Assembly: GCF_011044495.1 (NCBI RefSeq)
Contig: NZ_CP049143.1
Location: forward strand, 7,502,001 to 7,566,000
DNA from: Roseimicrobium sp. ORNL1
Lineage (GTDB): Bacteria; Verrucomicrobiota; Verrucomicrobiia; Verrucomicrobiales; Verrucomicrobiaceae
Length of the DNA: 64,000 nt
Reading direction: 5' to 3'
In this document: in pieces, positions 17,992-27,206 of the stretch
How positions within the stretch are numbered: position 1 is the first letter of the stretch
How the letters are laid out: every line of letters begins with the position of its first letter
Notes under the pieces: generated by a model
Seen by the model: the letters and a program-made list of their open reading frames with translations, nothing else
What the model was told of the DNA's origin: nothing
Database searches by the model: none
Program-made: the position numbers and the translations under genes

Positions 17992-19821
17992 ATGCAAGCG
18001 TGTCCGGCCCAAATCACTTCCCGTCGACCTATCCTCCCTGCGATGGCAGGCGTTGTTGGCATGTTCATGTGCGGGTGTCTGTGTCCCGCTTCTGGTGAGA
18101 GTCCCCCCATGCTCGCGCTTGAGAAGCTTCCAGCAGGACAGTCGCCCGCAGCGGGAACGCCTCGCTGGCAGCAGATGCTCAATCCGGACGGGACCTGGAG
18201 CGTGCTGAAACTGCAGGGCGCGGAACAAACACCGGGGGCAAAGCCTGGGCCGTCCCTCACCCTTCCGGCAGGAACGGTGCGCTGGGCCGCCATCCTGCCG
18301 CCGGAACTCGCCAAGCAGACGGACGGCGGTGTGCAACTCATCGGCAATCTCCAGACGAATCCTCCGACGGTCGAGGAGTGCTCTCCGCTGCGACAGCAGG
18401 CTCCCCTGCTCCCGGCGCCGCCCGGGGTGAATCTGGTGCGCAATCTGGAGTGGACCACCTTTGGTGTGGAGGAGCGGGTGCAGGAGAAAAACACCGCTCC
18501 TGATACACCCTCATGGACCATGAAGCCGGGTGCGAAACCCGCAGGCCTGTACGCCGCGCGCTCCTGGCGGCTGCCTCTGCTGGGAGGCAAGGAACCGTGG
18601 GTACTCCAAGTCGTGGCGCGCGGGTCCGGAAAAATCCGGACGGGCCTCGCCTTCGACAACGGCCGGGGGTTTGGTGACGCGACCATCCTCGAAACACTGG
18701 ATCTCAAAGACTCGGCGACCACCTATTCCCTGAAGCTGCCCAAGCCACTCGCGGAAGCAAAGCAGTTGCGTGTGGTGCTGCTGGCACCAGATGATCATGC
18801 GGCGGAGCTGGAGGTATCTTCCATCTCCTTCCAGCAGGGAGCGGAAGTCGGAGGCGCGCAGGTCGCAAAGGAATCCGAACTCGGCGTGTGGAACTGGTCC
18901 ACCAAACCGGATGAATGGCGCAGGCTTGAACCTTTGTGGAAGCAGGCTGGTGTCCGGGTGCTGCAACTCGCGTTGCCGAGGGAGTTAAAGGACGGAGCAG
19001 ATGGTCCCCTGCCTGCCCTGGCCGATCTGCGCAAAGCGGGTTTCCGTGTTGTGGCCGTGGAGGGTGATCCCCACATGATCCTGCCGCAGGAGAAGCCGAA
19101 CGTTGTAACACGGCACCAGCAACTCTCCGCGCTGCATGGCAAGTACCTCGATGGCATCCAGTACGACGTGGAGCCTTACCTGCTCCCCGGCTTCCGCCTG
19201 GAGCCGGAGCTGTGGCACCAGCACTGGCTGCAGATGTATGAAGCGATCACGCCGGGCAAGGCGCCCCTCAAGGTGGAGCCCGTGGTTCCCTTCTGGTTGA
19301 TTGCCCAGCCCGCCGCGCAAAAACTTCTCAAGGGACTGGCGCCACGCGCCGCACGCATCGTGGTGATGAACTACCGCAGCGACGCCGGCGATGCCGCCGC
19401 GTGGGCCACCTCCTGGTTGGAGTGGAGCCTGCAACACCAATGCCCCGTGGCCCTCGCAGTCGAGTGCGGCCCGGTGCCGGATTTGCAGAGCGCCACCTAC
19501 CGCAAAGCGGAGCGGGGCACGCTCTGGATGAAGTCATGGCCCGGTCATGGCACCGTGGCCGTGCTCTTCGACGGCGAAGTGGAGCCCGGAGCCGGCACCG
19601 GCGCCACCACCTTTGCCCTGGCGAGACAAGGCACGGTGTCTGGTGCGGCCACCAGTCTGCAGGGTCAGGATCCTTCCCATGTCGCAGCGTGGCTTCAAGC
19701 CATGCGCGAGATCTCCCAACGTCTCGACCTGCCACCCAAGCTCGTGCCGCGTTTGCTGTTGCATGAGCCGAAGGAGGAGCTGCTGCGGTATCTCGGGGAG
19801 AGGAAGAAGGAGAATCCGTGA
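17992..19821 (+). CDS. Secreted glycosidase-like protein of unknown family
   Basis: 609 aa. A Cys-containing hydrophobic N-terminus (MFMCGCLCPASG) suggests a signal peptide or lipoprotein. About 30-290 looks beta-rich, like a carbohydrate-binding or jelly-roll region. About 295-560 reads like a TIM barrel: successive strands ending in VLQLALP, FRVVAVEGD, DGIQYDVEPYLLPG, LKVEPVVPFW, IVVMNYRSD and VALAVECG. The DGIQYDVEP strand end with acidic residues is typical of glycoside-hydrolase active sites. I cannot assign a CAZy family; DUF3142-like and GH114-like folds are what I would test first. It starts 6 bp after the HPt gene, so it is probably in the same operon, and may trim or release the local polysaccharide. 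Confidence 0.6.
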   Translation: MQACPAQITSRRPILPAMAGVVGMFMCGCLCPASGESPPMLALEKLPAGQSPAAGTPRWQQMLNPDGTWSVLKLQGAEQTPGAKPGPSLTLPAGTVRWAAILPPELAKQTDGGVQLIGNLQTNPPTVEECSPLRQQAPLLPAPPGVNLVRNLEWTTFGVEERVQEKNTAPDTPSWTMKPGAKPAGLYAARSWRLPLLGGKEPWVLQVVARGSGKIRTGLAFDNGRGFGDATILETLDLKDSATTYSLKLPKPLAEAKQLRVVLLAPDDHAAELEVSSISFQQGAEVGGAQVAKESELGVWNWSTKPDEWRRLEPLWKQAGVRVLQLALPRELKDGADGPLPALADLRKAGFRVVAVEGDPHMILPQEKPNVVTRHQQLSALHGKYLDGIQYDVEPYLLPGFRLEPELWHQHWLQMYEAITPGKAPLKVEPVVPFWLIAQPAAQKLLKGLAPRAARIVVMNYRSDAGDAAAWATSWLEWSLQHQCPVALAVECGPVPDLQSATYRKAERGTLWMKSWPGHGTVAVLFDGEVEPGAGTGATTFALARQGTVSGAATSLQGQDPSHVAAWLQAMREISQRLDLPPKLVPRLLLHEPKEELLRYLGERKKENP

Positions 19822-19930
19822 GAGTATTTGCGTGCATTACAAAACATCCCACACCAGCGTTGTGCCTATATGGCGTCTCTGCGATCTGCGCATACCCGCT
19901 CGCGGAGGCCACTCACCGATTGATGCATTG

Positions 19931-20181
19931 GCGCCCTGAAAGGGCGCAGGAGCCCAGCCCAGGGTTAGGGAGCCTTGGCGACCGACACCCTGGGTGGTGT
20001 ATCAGGATGTATTCGACTCTGAAAGAGTCGCGGAGTCGTCAAATAGGCCCTATGGTCTTGCAGACCATTCGTCGCGCTCCTCGACCCCTTCAGGGTCGGA
20101 TATTTTTTTGGTGGCAACCCAGGGTGTCGGTCGCTGAGGCTCCCTAACCCTGGGCTGGGCTCCTGTGGTCTTTCAGACCAC
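19931..20181. repeat. Large inverted-repeat element with internal hairpins
   Basis: Two arms of 45 bp, 19950-19994 and 20118-20162, are inverted copies with two mismatches; each includes CCCAGGGTGTCGGTCGC. Around and between them are five perfect small palindromes: 19931-19947 (GCGCCCTGAAAGGGCGC), 20014-20030, 20052-20068, 20082-20098 and 20165-20181. No open frame is present. It fills the gap between two convergent gene blocks, so it may also stop transcription from both sides. The sequence style matches dispersed palindromic elements I recall from Verrucomicrobiota and Planctomycetota. Confidence 0.85.
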
Positions 20182-20304
20182 CCGATGTCTAAAGCAGTCC
20201 GTGAATGGATAACGCAAATACTTGTCCCACGACAAGACGCTCAGTTTTCTCTTCTCGCGTATCGTACGATTGTCCGGGAAGCGACCTGATGCGAATACAT
20301 TATT

Positions 20305-21744
20305 CTACGACGACGGCGCCTTCGTGAACCCCTTGCGGGTCATCGCGCCCCAGCCTTGTTTCCCGCGAAGGTACTGCCAGATGCCCATCACTCGCCACCA
20401 GCTGTTGAGCTGGCGATAACCAAAGTTCTCCACCACGGCACCGATACCCATCCAGAGAAGATCCCTGACGCGGCGATGATGCTGCAGTGAGAACTCCGAG
20501 AGGATCATCGCGCCCAAACTGAGGCACAGACCAAAACCAAACACCACGGCGCAGTAGGCCACGAAGAACTGCCAACTGAGAATCCCTGCCAGCGCGCAGA
20601 GCGGCACCATCACCAACCCGAGCAGCTCCAGCAGCGGACTGATGACATCAAAGATAAGAAACGAAGGAAGCGCATACATGCCCGCGGATCCATAGCGTGG
20701 CCTCCCGAGCATGCCGCGGTGTCTCCAGAGTGTCTCGCACAGGCCGCGCTGCCAGCGAGTGCGCTGACGTGAAAGCACCCTGATCGAGTCAGGTACTTCT
20801 GTCCAACATACGGGATCCGGCACATGCCACACCTCGGAAGGCACTCCGTTATCTCCAGCCCAGCGATGCAGGCGCACCACGAGCTCCATGTCTTCACCCA
20901 CCGTGCCGTGCGCATAGCCGCCGAGTTCCAGCAGCACATCACGACGGAAAATGCCGAACGCACCGGAGATGATGGTCACCGATTGATTCCGCGTCCACGC
21001 CATGCGCGCGAGCAGGAAGGCGCGGAGATATTCCACGGCCTGGAAGAGCTCAAGCCAGTGCTTGGGCGGCCGCACTTCCAATACCTGGCCAGCACGCACC
21101 TGGCAGCCATTCACCACGCGAATGGTACCGCCGACCGCGAGAGTCGTGTCGGGTGCATCCACAAACGGCCGCACCGCACGCAGAAGCGCATCTGAGTCCA
21201 GCAGGGAATCCGCATCCACCGCACACACATAAGGATGTGACGCGAGATCAATCGCCGCATTGAGCGCATCCGCCTTGCCGCCATTTTGTTTGTCGACCAC
21301 GAGCAGGTTCGGAAGAGCGGCACAGGCATAGATGCCGCGGACGGGCTGATAGGCAGTGCGGCCCGGGAGCGCGCGATGCACCGGGTGCAAGGCGAATGCC
21401 TCAATGAGTCTCTCGAGGGTCTTGTCCTTCGAGCCATCATTCACCACGATGATTTCGTATTCTGGATAGCGCAGCGTCAGCGTGGAGCGCAAGCTTTCCA
21501 CAATGGTGGCTTCTTCATTGTACGCCGGCACCAGTAACGTCATGGGAGGTGTGGCCTCTGACGTGAGCAGCCACCACTCCCGCAGGCGCGAGGCACGGCT
21601 GCGCGCGCGAAGAAACTCCGGCAGGGCCTTCATCAGCTGCACGAGGTAGATGCTGTTCTGCGCGACCTGCAGCACCAGGATCACTCCTGCCGTGATCCAG
21701 ACGGCCCGGTGAAACCACACGTCATCCAGCCACTCGACATTCAT
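20305..21744 (-). CDS. Processive family 2 glycosyltransferase (polysaccharide synthase-like)
   Basis: 479 aa, membrane protein. One N-terminal membrane helix (about 13-35) precedes a GT-A domain with VNDGSKDKT, the metal-binding AVDADSLLD and the processivity motif RQRTRWQRG (QxxRW type). Three to four C-terminal membrane helices follow. This is the layout of PgaC, hyaluronan and cellulose synthases, which polymerise and extrude a glycan. The sugar cannot be told from sequence. Its start overlaps the stop of the HEAT-repeat gene (TGATG), so translation is probably coupled. Last gene of a four-gene minus-strand operon. Confidence 0.9.
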   Translation of the reverse strand: MNVEWLDDVWFHRAVWITAGVILVLQVAQNSIYLVQLMKALPEFLRARSRASRLREWWLLTSEATPPMTLLVPAYNEEATIVESLRSTLTLRYPEYEIIVVNDGSKDKTLERLIEAFALHPVHRALPGRTAYQPVRGIYACAALPNLLVVDKQNGGKADALNAAIDLASHPYVCAVDADSLLDSDALLRAVRPFVDAPDTTLAVGGTIRVVNGCQVRAGQVLEVRPPKHWLELFQAVEYLRAFLLARMAWTRNQSVTIISGAFGIFRRDVLLELGGYAHGTVGEDMELVVRLHRWAGDNGVPSEVWHVPDPVCWTEVPDSIRVLSRQRTRWQRGLCETLWRHRGMLGRPRYGSAGMYALPSFLIFDVISPLLELLGLVMVPLCALAGILSWQFFVAYCAVVFGFGLCLSLGAMILSEFSLQHHRRVRDLLWMGIGAVVENFGYRQLNSWWRVMGIWQYLRGKQGWGAMTRKGFTKAPSS

Positions 21745-22841
21745 CAGGCGTGGAGGAGTGTGGTTGTCGCAGTTTCCGGCGGGTTGGACTGGGTGGCTTC
21801 ACGAATGATGGACTCCAGCAGCGGATCCTGTGGCGCCATGGACACCAGATGATCCCAAGAGCGGCCGCCCCATGTCGCCAGCGCGTGTACTGCCGTGCGG
21901 CGCACTTCGAAATGGCGGTCCATGGCCAGGTACTCCAGCACGGTGGTGGCGGTATTGTCTCCACGCATGGAGCGGGCATAGCGCGCCACGGCGAGCCGCA
22001 CATTCGCATCCGGATCCCGGGCGAGGACAGCGACGGCTTCTATGTGCTGGGGATCGGCCAGCCGCTCCAGGGCATCCACCGCAGTTGCACGCACCTTGGC
22101 AGAAGGATCCGCGAGATAGGTCGCCACCTGCGTGGCATACATGAAGTCACCCGCCACGGCGAGGCCGTCCAGCAGCAGGGTTTTTTCACGCGCATCCGTG
22201 GCGCTCTGCAGGAGCCAGCTCAGCGTAGGACTCTGGCCCGGAGCCATGAGGCGAATGATGTCCCGGGTGCGTTCCGACCGCATGGCTTCCGTACCACGCA
22301 GCGAGGTCATGATGGTCTGCAGCGAAATGCCGGGCGTGCTGCGAGCCGTCAGCGCATGCGCGGCCTCGAGCCGGACGCTGGGGCGCGGGTCACGCAGGAG
22401 CACGGCCAGCTTCTCATCCACCTGCGCGCTGGGTGCCATCCATGCCAGCAGGGCACAGCCTCTCATGCGTGAAGTTTCAGAGGTGCGCTTCAGCAATCGG
22501 AAGCCATACGTCTCCGCACCGATGTGCTTGAGCACCTCATGCAAGTTATCCCGGTACTGGCCGCGGAATCGCTCCGCGAGATCACGCAGCAAGCCCAGCA
22601 CGGCCTCCGTCTCCAGGCGTCCGCGCAGTCGCGGCAGCGAGGCCAGACTCTCTCCCCCCTCCAGCGCAGGCAGCAGCAGGGTCAGCCAGCGATCTGCGAT
22701 CTGATCGCGCCGCTTGCTCCGGCGATTTTCCCTCATGCGATAGAGCAGCAGGCTGCACCACAGCAACACTGCCACGCTTGCAAAGGTCAGGGCAATGATG
22801 GTGAGGATGACCAGTGCTGGCTCTATCAGAGTTTGCGTCAT
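21744..22841 (-). CDS. Membrane-anchored HEAT-repeat protein
   Basis: 365 aa. An N-terminal membrane helix (about 8-33) is followed by a basic stretch and about seven HEAT/PBS-lyase-type helical repeats, recognisable by units such as DPRPSVRLEAAHAL, DPSAKVRATAVDAL and DPDANVRLAVARYA. Such solenoids bind partner proteins. Sandwiched between an outer-membrane TPR/barrel gene and a polysaccharide synthase, it is a plausible scaffold for the synthase in the inner membrane; that role is inferred from context. The start is 28 bp from the upstream gene and the stop overlaps the downstream start. Confidence 0.82.
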   Translation of the reverse strand: MTQTLIEPALVILTIIALTFASVAVLLWCSLLLYRMRENRRSKRRDQIADRWLTLLLPALEGGESLASLPRLRGRLETEAVLGLLRDLAERFRGQYRDNLHEVLKHIGAETYGFRLLKRTSETSRMRGCALLAWMAPSAQVDEKLAVLLRDPRPSVRLEAAHALTARSTPGISLQTIMTSLRGTEAMRSERTRDIIRLMAPGQSPTLSWLLQSATDAREKTLLLDGLAVAGDFMYATQVATYLADPSAKVRATAVDALERLADPQHIEAVAVLARDPDANVRLAVARYARSMRGDNTATTVLEYLAMDRHFEVRRTAVHALATWGGRSWDHLVSMAPQDPLLESIIREATQSNPPETATTTLLHA

Positions 22842-22869
22842 TTCACTTCACTTCAGGTCAGGTTGTGTT

Positions 22870-24198
22870 TCAAAAGAGACAGCCCATGCTGACCGCCATG
22901 CCGTAGCGCACCACAGAGTCCTTCACATCTTCGCGCTCGGCGTCGACACGGACGTGCCAGGTCTCCGAGATTGGCACCACGATGCCAAAAAAGATCGTAT
23001 ACGACTCCAGACTCTGGGCCTGCTGGATGGTTTGATTCGTGAGAGACTCCACGGACTGACCTGCACCCATGCGCACCATCCACCGTTCCTTGGGCTCCCA
23101 CATGAGGTAGGCCAGCCAACCGTCGGTATTCTCACCGGTGTCATAATGCAGCCGGATCCAGGAGGCACTCACGGTCCATCCACCCTTGATCGCCTGTTCC
23201 CAGCCGAGGCGGTACGTGTCCACCTGTGCGGCTTCATAGTCGGCCCACCGTGTCTCCGTCAAAAGCGTGCCGCTGCCAATCCCGCCGAGCTGTTTGTAGA
23301 GACGCCAGCGCAGCGCGCCTTCCACATAGCCATTGGCGCTGAAGTCCGCATCGGGAGCGAAGCCGCCGAAGACCGATGCCTGCACACCGGTGGCCACTGG
23401 ACCTGCCGCGCCGAACTCGAACTGGTGATCATACAACTTGAAGCGCTCGCCGTATTCCCAACGAGCCCAAACGCCCCAGGACTCGATCTTGGTGGAGACT
23501 GCGAGGAAGGTGCTCCACCAGTTGTCGCGCTCACCTCTTTCGAAGGTGCTGCCGGTGACTCCGAAGTCCGCACGCCAGTTCTTCTGGTTGTCGATGCGAT
23601 CAAGCCGCTTCTGGTTGTCCGGTGACGGATCCACTTCCAGCGCACGCACATAGAGCTCGCGCGCCTGTTTGAATTTTGATCGATCAAACTCCAGATCTCC
23701 CAGGCCGATGAGTGCGTCCACCTGCTTTGGGTTGACCGCGAGGACTTCCTCGTAGTAGCGCCTGGCTTCCCCCGGATCGCCACGCCAACCTGCGATGCGA
23801 CCGCGCATGACCAGGACCTCCTCATTCTTCGGGAATTCGGCGTCGAGCGAGGCGAGGCGTTCGTCAGCGGCAGCATAGTCGGACTTCCACGCCATGACAC
23901 GCGCCTCCGCGACACGGAGGTCATAGTCCTTGGGCGCAATCGCCAGGCCCTTTCTCAAGGCCACGAGTGACTCGTCATTCTTTCCCTGCCAGCCCAGCAC
24001 GGTGCCGTAGTGGAACCACGCTTCGACATTCCCCGGCTTCTCCGCGAGTGCCTTCTTCAGCAGGGTCGTGGCTTCCTCCAGGCGTCCGGCCTGCTTTGCT
24101 GCGATGGCGTCTTCATAGACTCCGGCCAGGATCCGGCCGCAGCACATGAAGGCGAGCAACGGCGTGAGCCACGGGATGGAGAATCCCCGGCCCCTCAC
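22870..24198 (-). CDS. TPR protein with C-terminal YaiO-type outer-membrane barrel
   Basis: 442 aa. A signal peptide (about 1-26) precedes TPR units from about 28 to 195 (AWFHYGTVLGWQGKNDESLVALRKG, in overlapping copies). The C-terminal half, about 205-442, has alternating-residue beta strands and ends in VRYGMAVSMGCLF with a terminal aromatic, typical of outer-membrane barrels; it resembles the YaiO family. TPR plus barrel is the plan used by exopolysaccharide exporters such as PgaA and AlgK/AlgE. I infer export of the polymer made by the adjacent synthase. The start overlaps the response-regulator stop (ATGA). Confidence 0.82.
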   Translation of the reverse strand: MRGRGFSIPWLTPLLAFMCCGRILAGVYEDAIAAKQAGRLEEATTLLKKALAEKPGNVEAWFHYGTVLGWQGKNDESLVALRKGLAIAPKDYDLRVAEARVMAWKSDYAAADERLASLDAEFPKNEEVLVMRGRIAGWRGDPGEARRYYEEVLAVNPKQVDALIGLGDLEFDRSKFKQARELYVRALEVDPSPDNQKRLDRIDNQKNWRADFGVTGSTFERGERDNWWSTFLAVSTKIESWGVWARWEYGERFKLYDHQFEFGAAGPVATGVQASVFGGFAPDADFSANGYVEGALRWRLYKQLGGIGSGTLLTETRWADYEAAQVDTYRLGWEQAIKGGWTVSASWIRLHYDTGENTDGWLAYLMWEPKERWMVRMGAGQSVESLTNQTIQQAQSLESYTIFFGIVVPISETWHVRVDAEREDVKDSVVRYGMAVSMGCLF

Positions 24199-24578
24199 GC
24201 AGCGACTCCTCCCGCAAGGATACGGCTCACCCTCGCCAGCAACTCTGCCGGGCTGAAGGGCTTGGTGAGGTAGTCATTGGCCCCTTCATCCAGGGCCCCC
24301 ACCACATCCGTCTCGCGATTGCGGGCGGAGAGCATCAATACGGGAATGGAAGCAGTCTCAGGGAGGCGGCGCAATTCGCGCAGCGTCGCAAAGCCATCGA
24401 GCACGGGCATCATCCCATCCAGGATGATCAAAGACGGTCGCTCGGTGAGAGCGAGGCGCAGGCATTCGTTGCCGTCATACGCAGACATCATCCTCCAGTT
24501 CTGCTGCGCCGCTTTGAAAGCTAGCACGCGATGCAGGAGGACGTCGTCATCAGCGAGTAGAACGAGGGGCTGTTTCAC
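24195..24578 (-). CDS. Single-domain response regulator
   Basis: 127 aa consisting of a receiver domain only. Acidic pocket Asp10-Asp11-Asp12, phospho-acceptor Asp54 in LIILDGMMP, and the Lys of LTKPFS near 107 are all present. It has no DNA-binding output, so it would act by protein contact, as CheY-like regulators do. As first gene of the polysaccharide operon it may switch the synthase or export complex directly, receiving phosphate from the HPt protein encoded at 17611. Terminal residues AGGVAA are an unstructured tail. Confidence 0.88.
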   Translation of the reverse strand: MKQPLVLLADDDVLLHRVLAFKAAQQNWRMMSAYDGNECLRLALTERPSLIILDGMMPVLDGFATLRELRRLPETASIPVLMLSARNRETDVVGALDEGANDYLTKPFSPAELLARVSRILAGGVAA

Positions 24579-24697
24579 TGCGGAATTTTACCATAATTTT
24601 CATAACTCCGAACCAAAAATCGGAGTGAAATAGCATTCAAAATCACTAGGTAATCCCTTTAGCCTGATGCGCAGATCAGGTTTCTTCCGGAAAAAAG

Positions 24698-25471
24698 TTA
24701 CTCCGCGATGAATTTTTCCAGGTCGGGGGTGAGAGGGGCCGTCCAGCGATGCTCCAGCTCCGGCGTTCTCACCTCCAGCACGTGGGAATGCAGCGCCTGC
24801 CGGGGGAGCAGCAGCCGCTCCTCAAGCGACGGAGTCCAGTTCGTCTCCATGAACTCAAGGTAGCATTCCTCGTCCACGCCATAGAGCTTGTCTCCCACGA
24901 TGGGGTATCCGGTGAATTGCAGGTGCACGCGAATCTGGTGCATGCGCCCCGTGTGCGGCGCAGCCTCCACCAGCGCGAAGGGCTCCACGCGGCCATCCGC
25001 CAGCGTTTTTTCAAACCGCTTCAGCACGTGGAAATCCGTGAGGCACGGCGCGCCATGGGGATGCACGCACTGCTTCACCCAGATGCGGGACTCCATGACA
25101 TCTCCCTGGCGCAGGAGGGGCTCCTCTATTTCCAGATCATCCCACTCCGGCCAGCCGTGAACAATCGCGAGGTAGGTCTTGTGCATCTGGCGACGCATCA
25201 TGGCCTTGCCCAATTCACGCGCGGTGCGGCTTGTCTTGGCCACCAGCACCACGCCGCTGGTTTCACGGTCGAGACGGTTGATGATGGAAACCTGACCGCC
25301 ATTCACCAGTTCATAGCGCAACAGCTCGCGCAGGCCATCCCACAAGGTGAGACCGGTGTCTGAGGGTTTGCTGGGGTGGATCTGCAGGGGCGCCGGCTTG
25401 TTCACCACGAGCCATTCGTCCGTTTCCTCCAGGACGGTGAAATGGTAGTTGGAGGCCAGTGGCTGAGGCAT
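24698..25471 (-). CDS. RluA-family pseudouridine synthase
   Basis: 257 aa. The catalytic Asp is in the family signature INRLDRETSG, and PHTGRMHQIRVHLQFTGYPIVGD is the conserved RluA C-terminal block. These enzymes isomerise uridine to pseudouridine in rRNA or tRNA; the target here cannot be assigned. There is no S4 domain. An atypical Cys/His-rich insertion (KQCVHPHGAPC) lies in the middle. Two small hairpins lie in the 120 bp between this gene and the response regulator gene. Confidence 0.88.
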   Translation of the reverse strand: MPQPLASNYHFTVLEETDEWLVVNKPAPLQIHPSKPSDTGLTLWDGLRELLRYELVNGGQVSIINRLDRETSGVVLVAKTSRTARELGKAMMRRQMHKTYLAIVHGWPEWDDLEIEEPLLRQGDVMESRIWVKQCVHPHGAPCLTDFHVLKRFEKTLADGRVEPFALVEAAPHTGRMHQIRVHLQFTGYPIVGDKLYGVDEECYLEFMETNWTPSLEERLLLPRQALHSHVLEVRTPELEHRWTAPLTPDLEKFIAE

Positions 25472-25592
25472 TTGTACTCAATGTAGCTAGGACCGGGCAC
25501 GGTGCATCTGCAAGCAGTGCGTCCGATTTCCCTCGAAATCCGGCCGGGGTGTGTCACGCTTGTTCCGTACCAACCAACCCCTGTTTCCTGCC

Positions 25593-26984
25593 ATGATGCT
25601 GCTTCGGGTCATCCTGTTCCTATCACTGGCATGCGGTCTCTCGCACGCCACGGAAGCGACGTCGACAACTTCCGAGGTGAAGAAGGAGTCCACGCTGGAG
25701 CAATCCAAGGTGACGACAACCGCACCTGCTGCTGCTCCCACCGTGCTGACAAACACGGATGCGGAGGTGGATGCGCACCTCAAAAAGATCGCGGACGATC
25801 CCCGGCTGCCGGGTGTCGCCTTGTCTGAAGGCATCAGCCAGATCACGGGCACAGCCATCAGTCCTCTGCTTGGCGTGAGCGCGCTGGGCGCGTGGAAGTA
25901 CTTCCAGACACCCGCGCATCAGCGTCATCTTCTACCGTGGTACTGCCATCCCTGGGCTTGGGGCCTTGGGCTCGGCCTGATCTCGATTGTGCTGCTGAAG
26001 GATGTGTTCGGCGCCACGGCACCTGCCCTCGTGAAGAAGCCTCTGGACTTCATGGAACTCTTCGAAGACAAGGCCAGCGCACTGGTGGCCAGCACTGCCT
26101 TTGTGCCGCTCGTCGCGCTCGCCATGGCCCAGATGAATGCCATCCCGGTGCAGGACGCCGCCCATGCAACGACCAGCATGATCACGCCCGCGGAAGTGGG
26201 CTTCGCCACCGCCTCGCCACAGCTCGCCTTCCTGGACAACTCGTGGGTGCGGTTCGCCATCTACACGCCGGTGATGATGCTCTGCTTCCTCGTGGTGTGG
26301 CTGTCTTCACACGCCATCAATGTGCTCATCGCGCTCTCGCCGTTCGGCCTGGTGGATATCGCGCTGAAGTTTTCCAAGCTCTTCCTGCTGCTCCTGGTGA
26401 CGGGCGCCTCGCTGGTCCACCCATTGCTGGGTCTGGTGGTGTGCCTGCCCATTATCGCGCTGGCGGTGTACATGTCCGGCTGGGCGTTTCGGTTCACCGT
26501 CTTTGGCACCGTCTTTGGCTGGGACCTTCTGTTTGGCCGGAAGGCGGACAAGGAGGACCTCAAGAACGGCATCCGCTGCTTCACCGCACGCAAGACCCAG
26601 GGAGTGCCGATACGCACCTATGGCAAGCTCAAGGTGAATGGCCTGGGCATGCATTCCTTTCATCACCGCGCCTGGTTGATCTTCCCCGCACGCGAAGTGC
26701 CGCTGGATGAACCCATGGATGGCATCACGCGCGGCATGGCGCACCCAACCATCACCCGCAGCGATCTGCAGGGGCGCCCGCGTCCTGCCTTCCTGCTTTC
26801 GCCGCGCCATCGTCACTGTGTGGAGGACATCGGCAATCAACTCGGCATCCAGAACTTCGCAGACAGTCCGCTGCGCCGTGGCGCACAAGCCGTGAAGGGA
26901 TGGTTCGCAGAGGTGACCGTCGCCAGCCGCACCTTGGTGGAGGGCAATCCTGCTGCCAGCCCACCTCTGCCGAAACTGCAGTAG
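25593..26984 (+). CDS. Polytopic membrane protein of unknown function
   Basis: 463 aa. A signal peptide (about 1-20) leads into a Thr/Ser/Ala-rich linker, then about six membrane helices: near 115-140, 165-185, 215-240, 255-285 and 290-320. The C-terminal 130 aa are soluble (GIRCFTARKTQGVPIRTYGKLKVNG and onwards) and may form a small beta domain. I recognise no family. The frame is open to 25551; the start at 25593 or 25596 fits the signal sequence. The neighbours give no functional hint. Confidence 0.7.
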   Translation: MMLLRVILFLSLACGLSHATEATSTTSEVKKESTLEQSKVTTTAPAAAPTVLTNTDAEVDAHLKKIADDPRLPGVALSEGISQITGTAISPLLGVSALGAWKYFQTPAHQRHLLPWYCHPWAWGLGLGLISIVLLKDVFGATAPALVKKPLDFMELFEDKASALVASTAFVPLVALAMAQMNAIPVQDAAHATTSMITPAEVGFATASPQLAFLDNSWVRFAIYTPVMMLCFLVVWLSSHAINVLIALSPFGLVDIALKFSKLFLLLLVTGASLVHPLLGLVVCLPIIALAVYMSGWAFRFTVFGTVFGWDLLFGRKADKEDLKNGIRCFTARKTQGVPIRTYGKLKVNGLGMHSFHHRAWLIFPAREVPLDEPMDGITRGMAHPTITRSDLQGRPRPAFLLSPRHRHCVEDIGNQLGIQNFADSPLRRGAQAVKGWFAEVTVASRTLVEGNPAASPPLPKLQ

Positions 26985-27206
26985 CACCCGTGTGTCAGCG
27001 AGACGGCGGAGCCAGCGGGCGACGCCGAGGGAAGCCGGTAGTCTTGTCTCGTTTGGCGCATCGACGAGGCATTCTGCACGCTTGATCCACCGACAATGGC
27101 TGCGGAGCACTGCGAACTTGAATAAGTATTTAGAGCCATTTTCCTCCCGGCTGTATGAAATTTATTGCTCCTCACTCTAATCACACAACACCGAGGAATC
27201 TCTCCC

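Noticed and set aside
17992-19821. Call as cellulase or polygalactosaminidase
   Set aside because: Barrel-like strand ends are visible but no family signature; function left open.
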